Assembly: GCA_024427125.1 (NCBI GenBank)
Contig: JAKSVN010000009.1
Span: forward strand, 1-31,801
From: Mycoplasmoidaceae bacterium
GTDB taxonomy: Bacteria > Bacillota_I > Bacilli_A > Mycoplasmatales > Mycoplasmoidaceae
Reading direction: 5' to 3'
DNA: 31,801 nucleotides
Of the stretch, positions 21,084-30,200 are shown piece after piece. The notes under the pieces are model-generated. The model saw nothing but the letters and a program-made list of their open reading frames with translations, searched no databases and was not told the DNA's origin. Every line of letters begins with the position of its first letter. The stretch's first letter is position 1. The position numbers were made by a program, and so were the translations under genes.

Positions 21084-22499
21084 TTAGTATGCTCTAGCAA
21101 AATAAATTAAATGTGTAGCAGGCTTACCTGTGTAAAAACATGTTTTATTTTTCACACCAGCTAATTTGATGCATCTAGCTGTAGCACCAGTTTGTTCTTT
21201 TAATTTCTTTTCGTTAGCAACAGTATCGTCAAAGTATGCTAAAGCAATCTTCTTACTATTAATAGCATTTGTAAATTCTTTGAAGTTATTAACTTCAACG
21301 ATAGAAGATTGTAGTCTATTGTTAGCAGTGTTGTATAAGTTTGTTTGATATTCTTTAATAGAAGTAGCTAAATGCTTTGGTAAAGCTTTTAGACTAACCT
21401 TAACTTTATCATTGCTGTCTCTTCTAATGAAGGTTACTTCATTACCTTCAATTTCTTGTGCACCAACAACTAAACAGAATGGTACACCTTGAACTTGGTA
21501 TTTGTTGATCTTAAATCCAAAGGATTTATCACTATCATCAACAACTACACGGTATTTGTCACCAAGAGTTTTCTTTAGTGTTTTAACATAGTTATTTGTA
21601 GTTTTGTCATTAGCATTAACAACAATGATTGCAATTTGGATTGGTGCAATCTTAAATGGTAAGATAATACCATTATCATCACTGTGGCTCATAATTAATC
21701 CACCAATGATTCTTGTAGAAATACCAGCAGATGTTTGATAGATAACATCAAACTTGTTATCTTTAGTTTGGTATTTTACTTCGTAAGATTTAGCAAAGTT
21801 TTGTCCTAAATAGTGACTAGTTGCACATTGAAGTGCTTGTCCATCTTGCATTAAAGCTTCGATAGTATAAGTATTTTGTGCACCTGCAAATCTTTCATTA
21901 ACAGTTTTTTCACCTACAAGCACAGGCATACATAAATAATCTTCAATGAAGTTTTTATAAACTTCTAGAGTTTTTAATGTTTGTTTAACTGCTTCGTCTT
22001 CTGAAGCATGAGCAGTATGAAGCTCTTGTCAGTGGAATTCAGTATTTCTTAAGAAAGGTCTAGTGTTCTTTTCTACACGACATACTGAACACCATTGGTT
22101 ATATAAAAGAGGAAGATCATTAAATGATCTGATTTGACTTTTAAAACATTGGCAGAAACTAATTTCTGATGTTGGTCTAATAACTAGTGGTTCAGCTAGT
22201 TCTCCTTTTTTATTAGTACTTACAGTAAATAATTCTGGAGCAAAACCTTCAACATGTTCTTTTTCTTTTAGAAAGTCTGCTTGTCTAATAAATAAAGGTA
22301 GTTGGATGTTTCTAACACCCATCTTAGCAAATTGTTTATCAATTTCGTTTTTGATTGATTCTCAAATAGCTCAACCATTAGGTAAAAAGAACAAAGTTCC
22401 TTTTACTGGACCATATTCTACTAATTTAGCTTCTTTAATGACTGATGTATATCAGTCAGTAAAACTTTGGCTTCTTGCAATAATGTTTTTGTTTTTCAT
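21084..22499 (-). CDS. proS: Prolyl-tRNA synthetase, eukaryote/archaeal-like class
   Basis: This 471-aa class II synthetase attaches proline to tRNA-Pro. The N-terminus QSFTDWYTSVIKEAKLVEYG and PVKGTLFFLPNGWAIWE, class II motif 2 (VIRPTSEISFCQCF, then [27 protein letters not shown]), ATP-site residues near GISTRIIGGLIMSHSDDNG, and an anticodon-binding domain from IAPIQIAIIVV onward are present. It lacks the roughly 180-residue editing insertion of the bacterial-type enzyme, as in other mollicutes. In-frame TGA codons encode Trp. The ATG at 22499 has no Shine-Dalgarno, and a TATAAT ends only 10 bases upstream. Confidence 0.93.
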
Positions 22500-22509
22500 A
22501 TATTAATAT

Positions 22510-22515
22510 ATTATA
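22510..22515 (-). promoter_or_regulatory. Promoter -10 of proS
   Basis: A TATAAT on the minus strand with only 10 bases between it and the proS ATG, predicting a leaderless or nearly leaderless mRNA. Confidence 0.5.
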
Positions 22516-22540
22516 TACATAAATTAATTTAGTTAGAACA

Positions 22541-22576
22541 TTATATTAAAATTTTATAAATAAAATTTTAATATAA
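22541..22576. repeat. Perfect 16-bp AT-only inverted repeat
   Basis: The 16 bases at 22541-22556 are the exact reverse complement of 22561-22576, with a TAAA centre. It sits between the divergent proS promoter and the -10 (22580-22585) of the small plus-strand unit, so it could be a binding site, a cruciform or a chance product of AT-rich DNA. It has no GC core and no clean T-tail, so it is a poor terminator. Confidence 0.6.
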
Positions 22577-22579
22577 GTG

Positions 22580-22585
22580 TATAAT
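22580..22585 (+). promoter_or_regulatory. Promoter -10 of the small structured transcript
   Basis: TATAAT directly upstream of the structured leader. Transcription would start near 22592 and run about 210 bases to the terminator at 22770-22802. The -35 region would fall inside the AT palindrome. Confidence 0.55.
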
Positions 22586-22603
22586 AATATTAATCTTTTC
22601 ACA

Positions 22604-22663
22604 ATGTCCTCTTTGATGGGTAGTTATATCCATCTGGGTTTCTGCCCATAGAAAGGAGGATAT
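22604..22663 (+). promoter_or_regulatory. Predicted three-way-junction RNA that sequesters the ribosome binding site
   Basis: Three helices can be drawn by eye. P1 is 11 bp (22604-22614 with 22653-22663, two G-U pairs) and includes the whole AAAGGAGGA ribosome binding site up to the base before the ATG. P2 is 8 bp (22615-22622 with 22627-22634, one G-U, loop GTTA). P3 is 4 bp (22635-22638 with 22645-22648, loop TTTCTG). The 5' strand of P1, TCCTCTTT, resembles the 16S anti-Shine-Dalgarno. As drawn, the ribosome cannot load unless P1 opens. It matches no riboswitch or thermometer class I can name. Confidence 0.55.
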
Positions 22664-22735
22664 ATGAGAACAGATTCGGTAAGTGGTGCCATAGCGTTAC
22701 TTGCACTAGTATTAGCAATAATATCGGTGGTATAG
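22664..22735 (+). CDS. 23-aa hydrophobic membrane micropeptide
   Basis: This short ORF encodes MRTDSVSGAIALLALVLAII followed by SVV. It has a short polar N-terminus and then about 17 hydrophobic residues, enough for one membrane helix with small residues (G, A, S) on one side. AAAGGAGGA, the best ribosome binding site in the window, lies 3 bases upstream, and the ORF has its own -10 and terminator. The size, composition and occluded ribosome binding site resemble type I toxin peptides or small membrane regulators, but no named family is recognised. It could instead be a leader peptide or a non-coding RNA with a chance ORF. Confidence 0.5.
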   Translation: MRTDSVSGAIALLALVLAIISVV

Positions 22736-22769
22736 CATCATTATCATGATTGTGGAGACACAAACATTA

Positions 22770-22804
22770 AAAAAAGAGGCGACTAACGATCGTCTCTTTT
22801 TTAA
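22770..22804. terminator. Bidirectional terminator between the micropeptide unit and sufB
   Basis: AAAAAAGAGGCGA (22770-22782) pairs with TCGTCTCTTTTTT (22790-22802), 13 bp with one G-T pair and a 7-base loop. It ends both the plus-strand small transcript and the minus-strand suf operon (sufB stop at 22848). Confidence 0.88.
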
Positions 22805-22847
22805 TTCGGAGTAATACTTCGAACAGATTCCTAAATATTATATAGTG

Positions 22848-24218
22848 TTATTTGAAATCTTCATTTAACAATCTGTTTAGTTCAACAGCATATTCCATAG
22901 GAAGTTGTTCAGTGAATGGTTCAAGGAATCCCAATGACAACATGTTCTTAGCTTGTTTATCATTTAAACCTTTAGTGTTTAAATAATACATTTTCTCTTT
23001 ATCAAGTTGTGTTACTTTAGCTTCATGTTTAATAAAACTTGTTTTATTCTCAATGATTTCTAGTGGGATAGTTTTGGATGTTGACTTATTGTCAAGAATT
23101 AAAGTATCACAAACAACTTCGGCATGACAGTGGTGAGCATTTTTTAAAATTCTTACTTCACCACGATAGTCTGCTCTACCACCATCATGGGCGATAGATT
23201 TAGCTAATATACTACTACGTGTGAAAGGAGCAAGATGTATCATCTTGGCACCAGCATCATGAATTACTCCTTCATGTGCAAGCGCAATAGATATACATTT
23301 AGCTTTTGCATACTCTCCAGCCAAAATTGTGGCCGGATACTTCATGTTTAGCTTCGAACCGATATTTCCATCAACTCACTCCATAATCGCGTTCTTTTGG
23401 CACTTTGCACGCTTTGTAACGAGGTTTAGAACATTGTCTGACCAGTTCTGAATCGTTGTGTAGCGACAAACAGCACCTTCATTCACAAAGACCTCTACTA
23501 CTGCAGCATGTAAATTATTTTTATCATATATAGGCGCAGTGCATCCTTCTATATATGATAAAGATGCTTTGTCTTCGACAATAATCAAAGTTCTTTCAAA
23601 TTGTCCCATTTGTCTAGTGTTTATTCTAAAGTAAGCTTGCAAAGGTTTTGCTAGCTTTACCCCTTTAGGGATATAAATAAAACTACCACCTGATCATACA
23701 GCTGTGTTAAGTGCAGCATATTTATTATCACTAGCTGGTACTAAAGTACCAAAGTATTTTTTTACTATGTCTGGACAAATTTGTAAAGCTTTTTCAATGT
23801 TGCAGAAAATAACATGTTGTTTAGCAAGTTCTTCTTGGATCTTGTTGTAAACAACTTCTGAGTCATATTGGTTGTTTACGCCAGATAAGAACTTAGCTTC
23901 TGCTTCAGTTACTTTTAATTTTTTAAAAGTATCTTTAATTTCTTGAGGAACATCAGCTCAGTCATTTGTCATGCCTGAAGCATTTGATACATAATATGTA
24001 TATTCATCAAAGTCAATATGACTTAGATCTGGACCTCATTTAGGATTTTTAAGTTTCTTAAACAATGCAAAAGCAGCTAAACGTTTTTGTAACATTCAGT
24101 CTGGTTCGTTTTTGCTTTTGCTTATAGCTCTTATGACTTGTTCGTTTAAGCCTTTTTTAAAGGCAAACTTATTTTTAATTGTGTCATGAAAGCCATATTT
24201 ATATTGTTTATTTTTCAT
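22848..24218 (-). CDS. sufB: Fe-S cluster assembly scaffold subunit SufB
   Basis: This 456-aa protein is SufB, the scaffold subunit that with SufC and SufD builds Fe-S clusters from sulfur delivered by SufS/SufU. It starts [20 protein letters not shown] and contains SWNEPDWML-like [43 protein letters not shown] and the core [28 protein letters not shown] and FYLNTKGL-like [14 protein letters not shown]. The Cys in EVVCDTL corresponds to the conserved persulfide-accepting Cys. The length is close to usual (about 465). It is the last gene of sufCDSUB. Its ATG overlaps the sufU end by 11 bases, without its own ribosome binding site. Confidence 0.94.
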
Positions 24219-24642
24219 AACTATTGATTGCTTTTTGGATGGCTTGAATTCCTGTCATTGCGCATTTAACTCTGTTAGCTTGCTTGTTTACATTTTTGTA
24301 AACTATAAGTTTGCCTAACAAAGCTTTATTGTGTTTCTTGCCTAGGATCATGTCAAGGTAATTAGTAATGATCTTTTTAGCTTGAGCTAAAGGTTTGCCT
24401 AGAATTTCATCAACTAATAAATCTGTACTAGAAGTACAAATGGCACAGCCTATGCCAGAGAACTTGGCATCTTTAACTTTACCTTTTTCTATTAGAACAT
24501 AGCCATCAATGTTATCAATACATGATGGGCTATCATTATGACCATAAAGGTATTTACCTTTTGGCTTGCCTTCAATCTTATTAGAAGGAGATTCATAATG
24601 GTCAATGATTAATTCTTTAGCTAATTCATTACTAATTTCCAT
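24208..24642 (-). CDS. sufU: Zinc-dependent sulfurtransferase SufU
   Basis: This 144-aa IscU-like protein accepts sulfur from the desulfurase SufS and passes it to the SufBCD scaffold. The Zn/sulfur ligands are Cys41 with Asp43 (SPSCID), Cys66 (GIGCAICTSS) and Cys127 (VKCAMTG), and the N-terminus ELIIDHYESPSNK is typical. The spacing between the second and third Cys matches the Gram-positive SufU form with its insertion, rather than IscU. AGGAGGAG precedes the ATG and overlaps the sufS stop. It overlaps sufB by 11 bases. Confidence 0.94.
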   Translation of the reverse strand: MEISNELAKELIIDHYESPSNKIEGKPKGKYLYGHNDSPSCIDNIDGYVLIEKGKVKDAKFSGIGCAICTSSTDLLVDEILGKPLAQAKKIITNYLDMILGKKHNKALLGKLIVYKNVNKQANRVKCAMTGIQAIQKAINSYEK

Positions 24643-24650
24643 AACTCCTC

Positions 24651-25850
24651 CTATAAGATGATTTCATCACCTTTCTTAAATCTTTTAAGAATAGATACTA
24701 CTTTATCAATTTCTTCTTTAGTATTGTAGAAATATAAACTGAATCTGATGGCAGCTTGTGTTTTTACAATGTGATGTGCTAATTTAGCACAACTTAATCC
24801 AGCACGGCAGATTATTCCTTTAGTTCCTAGCCAACTTGCTAGATCTTGCGCATGTACTTTATTTATGTTAAAGTAGATTGTTGCTTCAGGTTCGTTCTTG
24901 TTGTAGATAACAACATTCTTAATACCTTCAAGTTTATTAACGAAATATTTCTTTAGTTCATGTTGGTATTTAGAAATTTTGTCATAGCCAACTTTGTTGA
25001 GATAATCAATTGCTGCTTCTCAACCAAAGATTTGAGCTAGTGGCAATGTGCCACCTTCAAACTTATCTACATTATTGTATAAGACATAGTCTTGTTTATC
25101 AATAGTTTGGTTCATCCCACCGCCATACTTCAATGGTTGAAGTAGGGTTAACCATTTATCAGCCATATAAACTAAACCTAAACCTGTTGGGCCTAATAGC
25201 TTATGACAACTACATGCAACAAAGTCTATTCCACACTTTGTGTCAATCATATGGTGTGGTAAATATTGCGCAGCATCCATCACAATAATAATCTTAGGAT
25301 TAATCTTCTTAGCCTTAGTTACTAAGGCTTTATAGTCAACATTATTGCCTAGAATGTTGCTGCTTCCAGCAAAAGTAATGACTTTTGTCTTCTTTGTAAT
25401 TGCTTTTAAATAAGCATTTGCTGTTGGGATTGTGTCTTCAGGTAAATATTTTAATTTAAAACAACCTTGCTTTGCAAGTCTTATTCAAGGAAGAAGATTG
25501 GAAGCATGTTCAAGCTTAGAAATTAATACTTCTTCAGTTGGTTTAATAAAACCATTTGCTAGTCCATATGCAATAAGATTTAAACCTTCAGTTGCTCCAG
25601 ATGTAAATACTATATTATTTGCGCTTGCATTAAATAATTTAGCTGATTTAGCTCTAATAGTTTGAACTTTCTTAGTTGTTTTAAAAGCTAATGATGAATC
25701 ATTATTATGAGTGTTAGTACCATAATTAATGTAATAGTTAGCTTGAGCATCAATTACACTTTGTGGTTTTAAAGAAGTGGCAGCTGAATCAAAATAAATT
25801 AATTTAGGATGCTTACCAATTCATGGGAAGTCTTTTCTAAATTTATTCAT
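24651..25850 (-). CDS. sufS: Cysteine desulfurase SufS
   Basis: This 399-aa PLP enzyme takes sulfur from cysteine to give a persulfide and alanine. It begins NKFRKDFPWIGKHPKLIYFDSAATSLKP. FTSGATEGLNLIA, LISKLEHASNLLPW, the PLP Lys216 in CSCHKLLGPTGLG, and KFEGGTLPL are family signatures. The catalytic Cys is residue 354 in RAGLSCAKL. The canonical SufS motif there is closer to RxGHHCAQP, so the two His residues before the Cys are replaced by Leu-Ser. Length is typical. Its start overlaps the end of sufD by 8 bases. Confidence 0.94.
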
Positions 25851-26451
25851 ATCTACCTCCAATTAAAGATTTAATATCTTTATTAATATCTAACTTGTGT
25901 TGAGTTAGATAAGGGTTTAAATCATTAATAAAACTATCAATTAAAAATTGATATGCTTCTAGTTTGTTTAAACCTTTAGTGTTTAGATAGAAGATAATTT
26001 CTGGATTAACTTGTCCAATATTTACAGTGTGTTTAGCCACAATATCATTGATATTGATGTCTAGACAAGGTAATGCTTGAATAGATGAACCATTATCAAA
26101 AATCAATCCATCAATTGTTTGGTTGATTGCATTTTTGCTTGTTTTATCTTGGCAAGAAGAAACACAGTTAACTTTAACGTTAGCTTTATTGTTCGCTAAT
26201 GATTTAACATAAATGTTACTTGTAGAATAGCTACCAGTATGTTCAATATTTATGTTTAGAGTTTTGTTACATTTGTTTGCTAAAATCAAACAATAAATGT
26301 TAACAAGATTATTATTTTTTAATGTCAGATTGATTGTTTTTTCTAGATCTTTAACTTCGTTAATAACTAAGTATAAATTAACCCTTTGATTATTAGAAAG
26401 GTTAATATTTTCTTTGTTATTTTGATTTGTTAAAAAGATACTAGAATACAT
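25843..26451 (-). CDS. sufD: Miniature SufD, Fe-S scaffold partner subunit
   Basis: This 202-aa protein sits where sufD belongs and keeps the SufD C-terminal pattern: CLDININDIVAKHTVNIGQ with the conserved His141, and [20 protein letters not shown]. It is only about half the usual length (about 430 aa) and lacks the N-terminal helical domain and the first part of the beta-helix. It is very Asn/Lys/Ile-rich, unlike sufB. The ORF has no stop, its start overlaps the sufC end (AAGGATG), and its end overlaps the sufS start by 8 bases, so it is a maintained gene, not a fragment. It would pair with SufB and SufC in the SufBC2D complex. Confidence 0.82.
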   Translation of the reverse strand: MYSSIFLTNQNNKENINLSNNQRVNLYLVINEVKDLEKTINLTLKNNNLVNIYCLILANKCNKTLNINIEHTGSYSTSNIYVKSLANNKANVKVNCVSSCQDKTSKNAINQTIDGLIFDNGSSIQALPCLDININDIVAKHTVNIGQVNPEIIFYLNTKGLNKLEAYQFLIDSFINDLNPYLTQHKLDINKDIKSLIGGRYE

Positions 26452-27226
26452 CCTTCAAACTTTCCATTTCTAGCTTTTTTTCTGGTGTTTTAGCATATTT
26501 GCTAAAGCCAGTTTTTAAAGCATTAAACAACTTATTGCCATTGCCTGAATCAACAATTTTGTTGTTAGCAATAGTAATGTATTTTGTTGGCTTAATTTGT
26601 TTTAAAAGTTGTTCTTGGTGTGAAATTAAAATAATAATTTTAGACTTCTTAATTTTGTTAATTTCACGAGCAATGATTTTTAAACTGTCAACATCACAAC
26701 CAGAGTCAACTTCGTCAAGTAAAAGAACATTGTTCTTCATTAAAAACATTTGAACAAGTTCATTCTTCTTCTTTTGACCACCAGAGAAGTTAACATTGTT
26801 ATTTCTTTTTAATAAACTTAAATCCATATTTAGCTCGCTAAACTTAGGAGCAACTAAGTTATGTAATGAAATTGGATCAATCTTTTTATCGCTATGTGCA
26901 TTAGCAATGATCTTATAAAGATCAATTAACTTAACTCCTTCAAGTTCCATTGGGCTTTGTGCTAAATAGAAAAAGCCTAATTTAGCTATTTCATCAGTTG
27001 AAGCATTCTTAATGCTTTTATTGTTGAATTTAATATCACCCTTTGTTACTTTAAAAGCATAATGGTGCATGATAGTTTTTAGAAAACTAGATTTACCAGC
27101 ACCATTTGGACCAATGATTGCTATAACATCACCAGTCTTAGCCTTCAAATTAAGATTTTTTAGTAAGTTATTGCCTTCTACGCTTATAGAAACATTACTT
27201 ACGTTTAATAAGTTTATTTTTTTCAT
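26441..27226 (-). CDS. sufC: Fe-S assembly ATPase SufC
   Basis: This 261-aa ABC ATPase drives the SufBCD scaffold. It has Walker A GPNGAGKSS, the Q-loop in YLAQSPMELEGV, an ABC signature NFSGGQKKKNE, Walker B VLLLDEVDSGCDVD and switch His in LISHQEQLL. The SufC-type signature SGGQKK(R/K)NE and the DSGLD-like DSGCDVD mark it as SufC rather than a transporter ATPase. It is the first gene of the operon. The ATG has no Shine-Dalgarno and follows a TATAAT by 17 bases. It overlaps sufD by 11 bases. Confidence 0.94.
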   Translation of the reverse strand: MKKINLLNVSNVSISVEGNNLLKNLNLKAKTGDVIAIIGPNGAGKSSFLKTIMHHYAFKVTKGDIKFNNKSIKNASTDEIAKLGFFYLAQSPMELEGVKLIDLYKIIANAHSDKKIDPISLHNLVAPKFSELNMDLSLLKRNNNVNFSGGQKKKNELVQMFLMKNNVLLLDEVDSGCDVDSLKIIAREINKIKKSKIIILISHQEQLLKQIKPTKYITIANNKIVDSGNGNKLFNALKTGFSKYAKTPEKKLEMESLKDVF

Positions 27227-27243
27227 ATATTATTGTATTTATT

Positions 27244-27251
27244 ATTATAAT
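27244..27251. promoter_or_regulatory. Overlapping divergent -10 boxes for sufC and the 1336-aa lipoprotein
   Basis: ATTATAAT contains a TATAAT on each strand (minus 27244-27249, plus 27246-27251). RNA polymerase bound for one direction would block the other, so the suf operon and the lipoprotein gene may be expressed reciprocally. Confidence 0.5.
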
Positions 27252-27287
27252 AATAAAACATATATTTTATTAAAAAGAGGAAATAGT

Positions 27288-30200
27288 ATGAAATTCAAGA
27301 AATTATTGATTTCAGCTAGTGTTGTTGCAGCAAGCTCAGGTTTGCTTGCTACAATACTAACTAGCTGCGCAAAAGCAAATATTGACAAAGACTTAAAAAT
27401 TGATCTAGATAAAGACGGTAACTATGTTACTGAAATTATTGATGGTAACTTTAAAACTGCAGCAAAGGAAGCTTTGAAACTTAGTTCAAACTGAGCAAAC
27501 TTTAAAGAAAACTTTGCCCAAGAATTGGTTTACCAATGATACAAAGATAGAGCAAAAGACTCTAAAGGTAAAGTAAGAAACAAAGATTTCAACAATACCA
27601 TTTCTCGTTGAGAACACAGTATCAACAAGGAATATAAAGAAAAGGTTGACTCATATAAGTCAAAATATGGTGCTAACTATAAGTTCTACTTACAAAATGA
27701 ACTTTTATCTAAGAATGGTGGAACTGCTGAATCATACAAACACATTAGACTTTTACAAGAAATCAAGAAAGTCTTTGTTGGCAATGTCTTCAACTTCAAC
27801 TATTTTTCTAGAAGATCTGAAACAGAAAAGGCTCTATATCCTCACATTTTCACAAATGCAGCAAACACTCAATTAAATCCTGATGTTTTAGCTGATCCAA
27901 CTGAATGAAGTAAATTGGGCTTCTATGCAAGAGCTAATACAGACTTTACAATCGACAGTCTAGAAGACCTTGATCAATTAGCAAAACACCCAGATGGTGA
28001 TTATGCTATTATCCAAAACTTTGTTTTTGATAGATGATTTGAAACAGAAAAACCATTCTTCTCTGCCGCTGCATTATTTAAATATGCTAAACCAGCGCAA
28101 GTTGGTACAGCAATGACTGACATTTATTCTAATAAAACAACAGTTCCTGATGCACCAAATGAAGCATTCCCTTTCTTTGGAACAGGCAAAGATGATCCTA
28201 AAAATGGTTATACAGGCCAAAGAGCATTCTGAAACTGGTACCAAGCACTAAACAAAGGTGAATTTGAAAATAGTGGTATTTATGGTGACCCTGATCCAGG
28301 AACTGGATTAAGAAAATACAACAAGACTGTATCTATTCCTAAGACATATACAGAAGATAGCCAAACATTATTACTATGCTATGGAAGCAAAATGTTTGAT
28401 AGCACTGACAAAGCATTATATACACCATATGCTTTAGCAGCTGGTAGTTTGTATACACAAATGGTAAAAGTTAGCCCAACACCAGTATTAGAACCAATCA
28501 ATGTTATAGAACAAGACAATGTTGAAGCTGCTGTAGGTGAAGTAGAACCATACCCAGATGAAGAAACTAATAGAATATTAAAATTATTCTTTTACACAAC
28601 AGATCCAACATCTTCTGGTATTACTTCATACCTTGATTTAAATGAAATTTATGGTAACGTTGGTGGTGTAGATCCATCATCAACTGTTCCATATCACTGT
28701 CCATTGTTTAAACAAAATGATGACTTTACAGACTTCTATGGAAATGTTAAGGCATCAACAGTAGCTGATCGAAATGGTGTTAGATATATTACTAACAATG
28801 TTCAAGTTAATTTAGTTCCAAATCCAACGACTCCTAAAACTGATGAAGATTTAGGACAACCATGAGTTCTTGAACTAAATGAAGCTGGAATGCATGCTCA
28901 AACTATTGATGGATATCAATATGTTGCTGATTCAAGTCACACAACATACAAACAACGTCATGATGCACTTAAAGACGTAGTTAAATACCGTTTAATGCAA
29001 GCATTATGCGGCTGAGATGGTGGTATTATCTCTGCTACTGTCTTTGGTTCAAGTGGTGATCTAAAGACATACTTTGATAAGAACTTTGCTGATATTGTTC
29101 TAGAAATGGCATTATCTGGTGCTAAGGAAACAAACATCTTTAGAAAACTTGATACATATGCAGCATATAAAGAAGAAGGTTTCTTTGCTCAAACATGTAT
29201 AGACCAAAAGATTGGTTCAAGTTGAGCAAATGTAAAAACATACATTGATGCAACAAACAAAGCAGATGTAGTTAAAGGAAACTACGATGCTATTGTTGCA
29301 GCCAACAAAAAAATATATGCTTACCGTACTAGCCAAATTTCTAACTCTAAGTACAACCCAGCATCAAACACAGTATTCCAAAATGGTTTACTAGCACCGC
29401 TAGTTGCTGCATATACTGATGCTAGAACAACAGGCACTGGTACTAACTTTGGTTTGACTCGTTACTATTCTGGTCCAACATATTTCCTATCATTACCAAT
29501 GACATTGCCAGGAGCAGCAACTTCTATATCTAATTTTGATAAAGATGCTTTATCAACAGCGCTTGGTTCTGTTAGAACAACAAACTTTATTAAAGCTGAT
29601 ATTGATTTAGCTAGTCCAGATGGTAAAACATCAGGCTTTGATCCACAAATTAAGAAAGCTAAAAAAGTTTTAAGCAATAGATTCTGATTTAGTTCAACAA
29701 TTGTTGACAATACATTATGTACATATATGGATTCTAATGCTTTAGCCAACCAAATTAAAACGACAACATATGATAAATATCCTGGTATAGTTTTAAAAGA
29801 TGCTGGTTTTACTCTTGATCAACTTACAACTGGTGCAACTAGTGCTGCACAAGCAATTACATCAGTTTATAAAGCTAAAAAGCTTTTAACTGGTTCAGAC
29901 AACTATTCTTCATATGCTATTCCATCTCAAACAGATTTCTATTCTGCAATGGATGATGCATATAAAGCAATACAAGATGAAAAGGAATTAAATGAAGGAA
30001 CATACCATGACGACTTCATGAACTATGCTTTATTTAAAGCAACATTAGCTTACTTAGCTAAAGATAACTTTGCTAAATTCTATAGTGCCTTAAAAGACAC
30101 AATGAAAGATGGCGAACGTGCTTATGTTGCATATTTAACAAAATATAACACATATGCAAAATTTGCTGCTATTGATGAACTTGATGTTTCTAATACGGGA

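Noticed and set aside
22541..22576. Replication origin or intrinsic terminator
   Set aside because: No DnaA boxes or dnaA gene nearby, and no GC stem with a T-tail.
22604..22663. Purine or 2'-deoxyguanosine riboswitch
   Set aside because: It is also a three-way junction, but the conserved junction and loop sequences of that class are not there.
22592..22802. RNase P RNA, tmRNA, SRP RNA or 6S RNA
   Set aside because: None of their conserved cores is present, and a strong ribosome binding site plus ORF suggests an mRNA.
22746..22813. Second small ORF (starting MIVETQTLKK) after the micropeptide
   Set aside because: It reads straight through the terminator hairpin, and its ATG has no ribosome binding site.
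27646..27876. 76-aa plus-strand ORF
   Set aside because: Out-of-frame shadow inside the 1336-aa lipoprotein gene.
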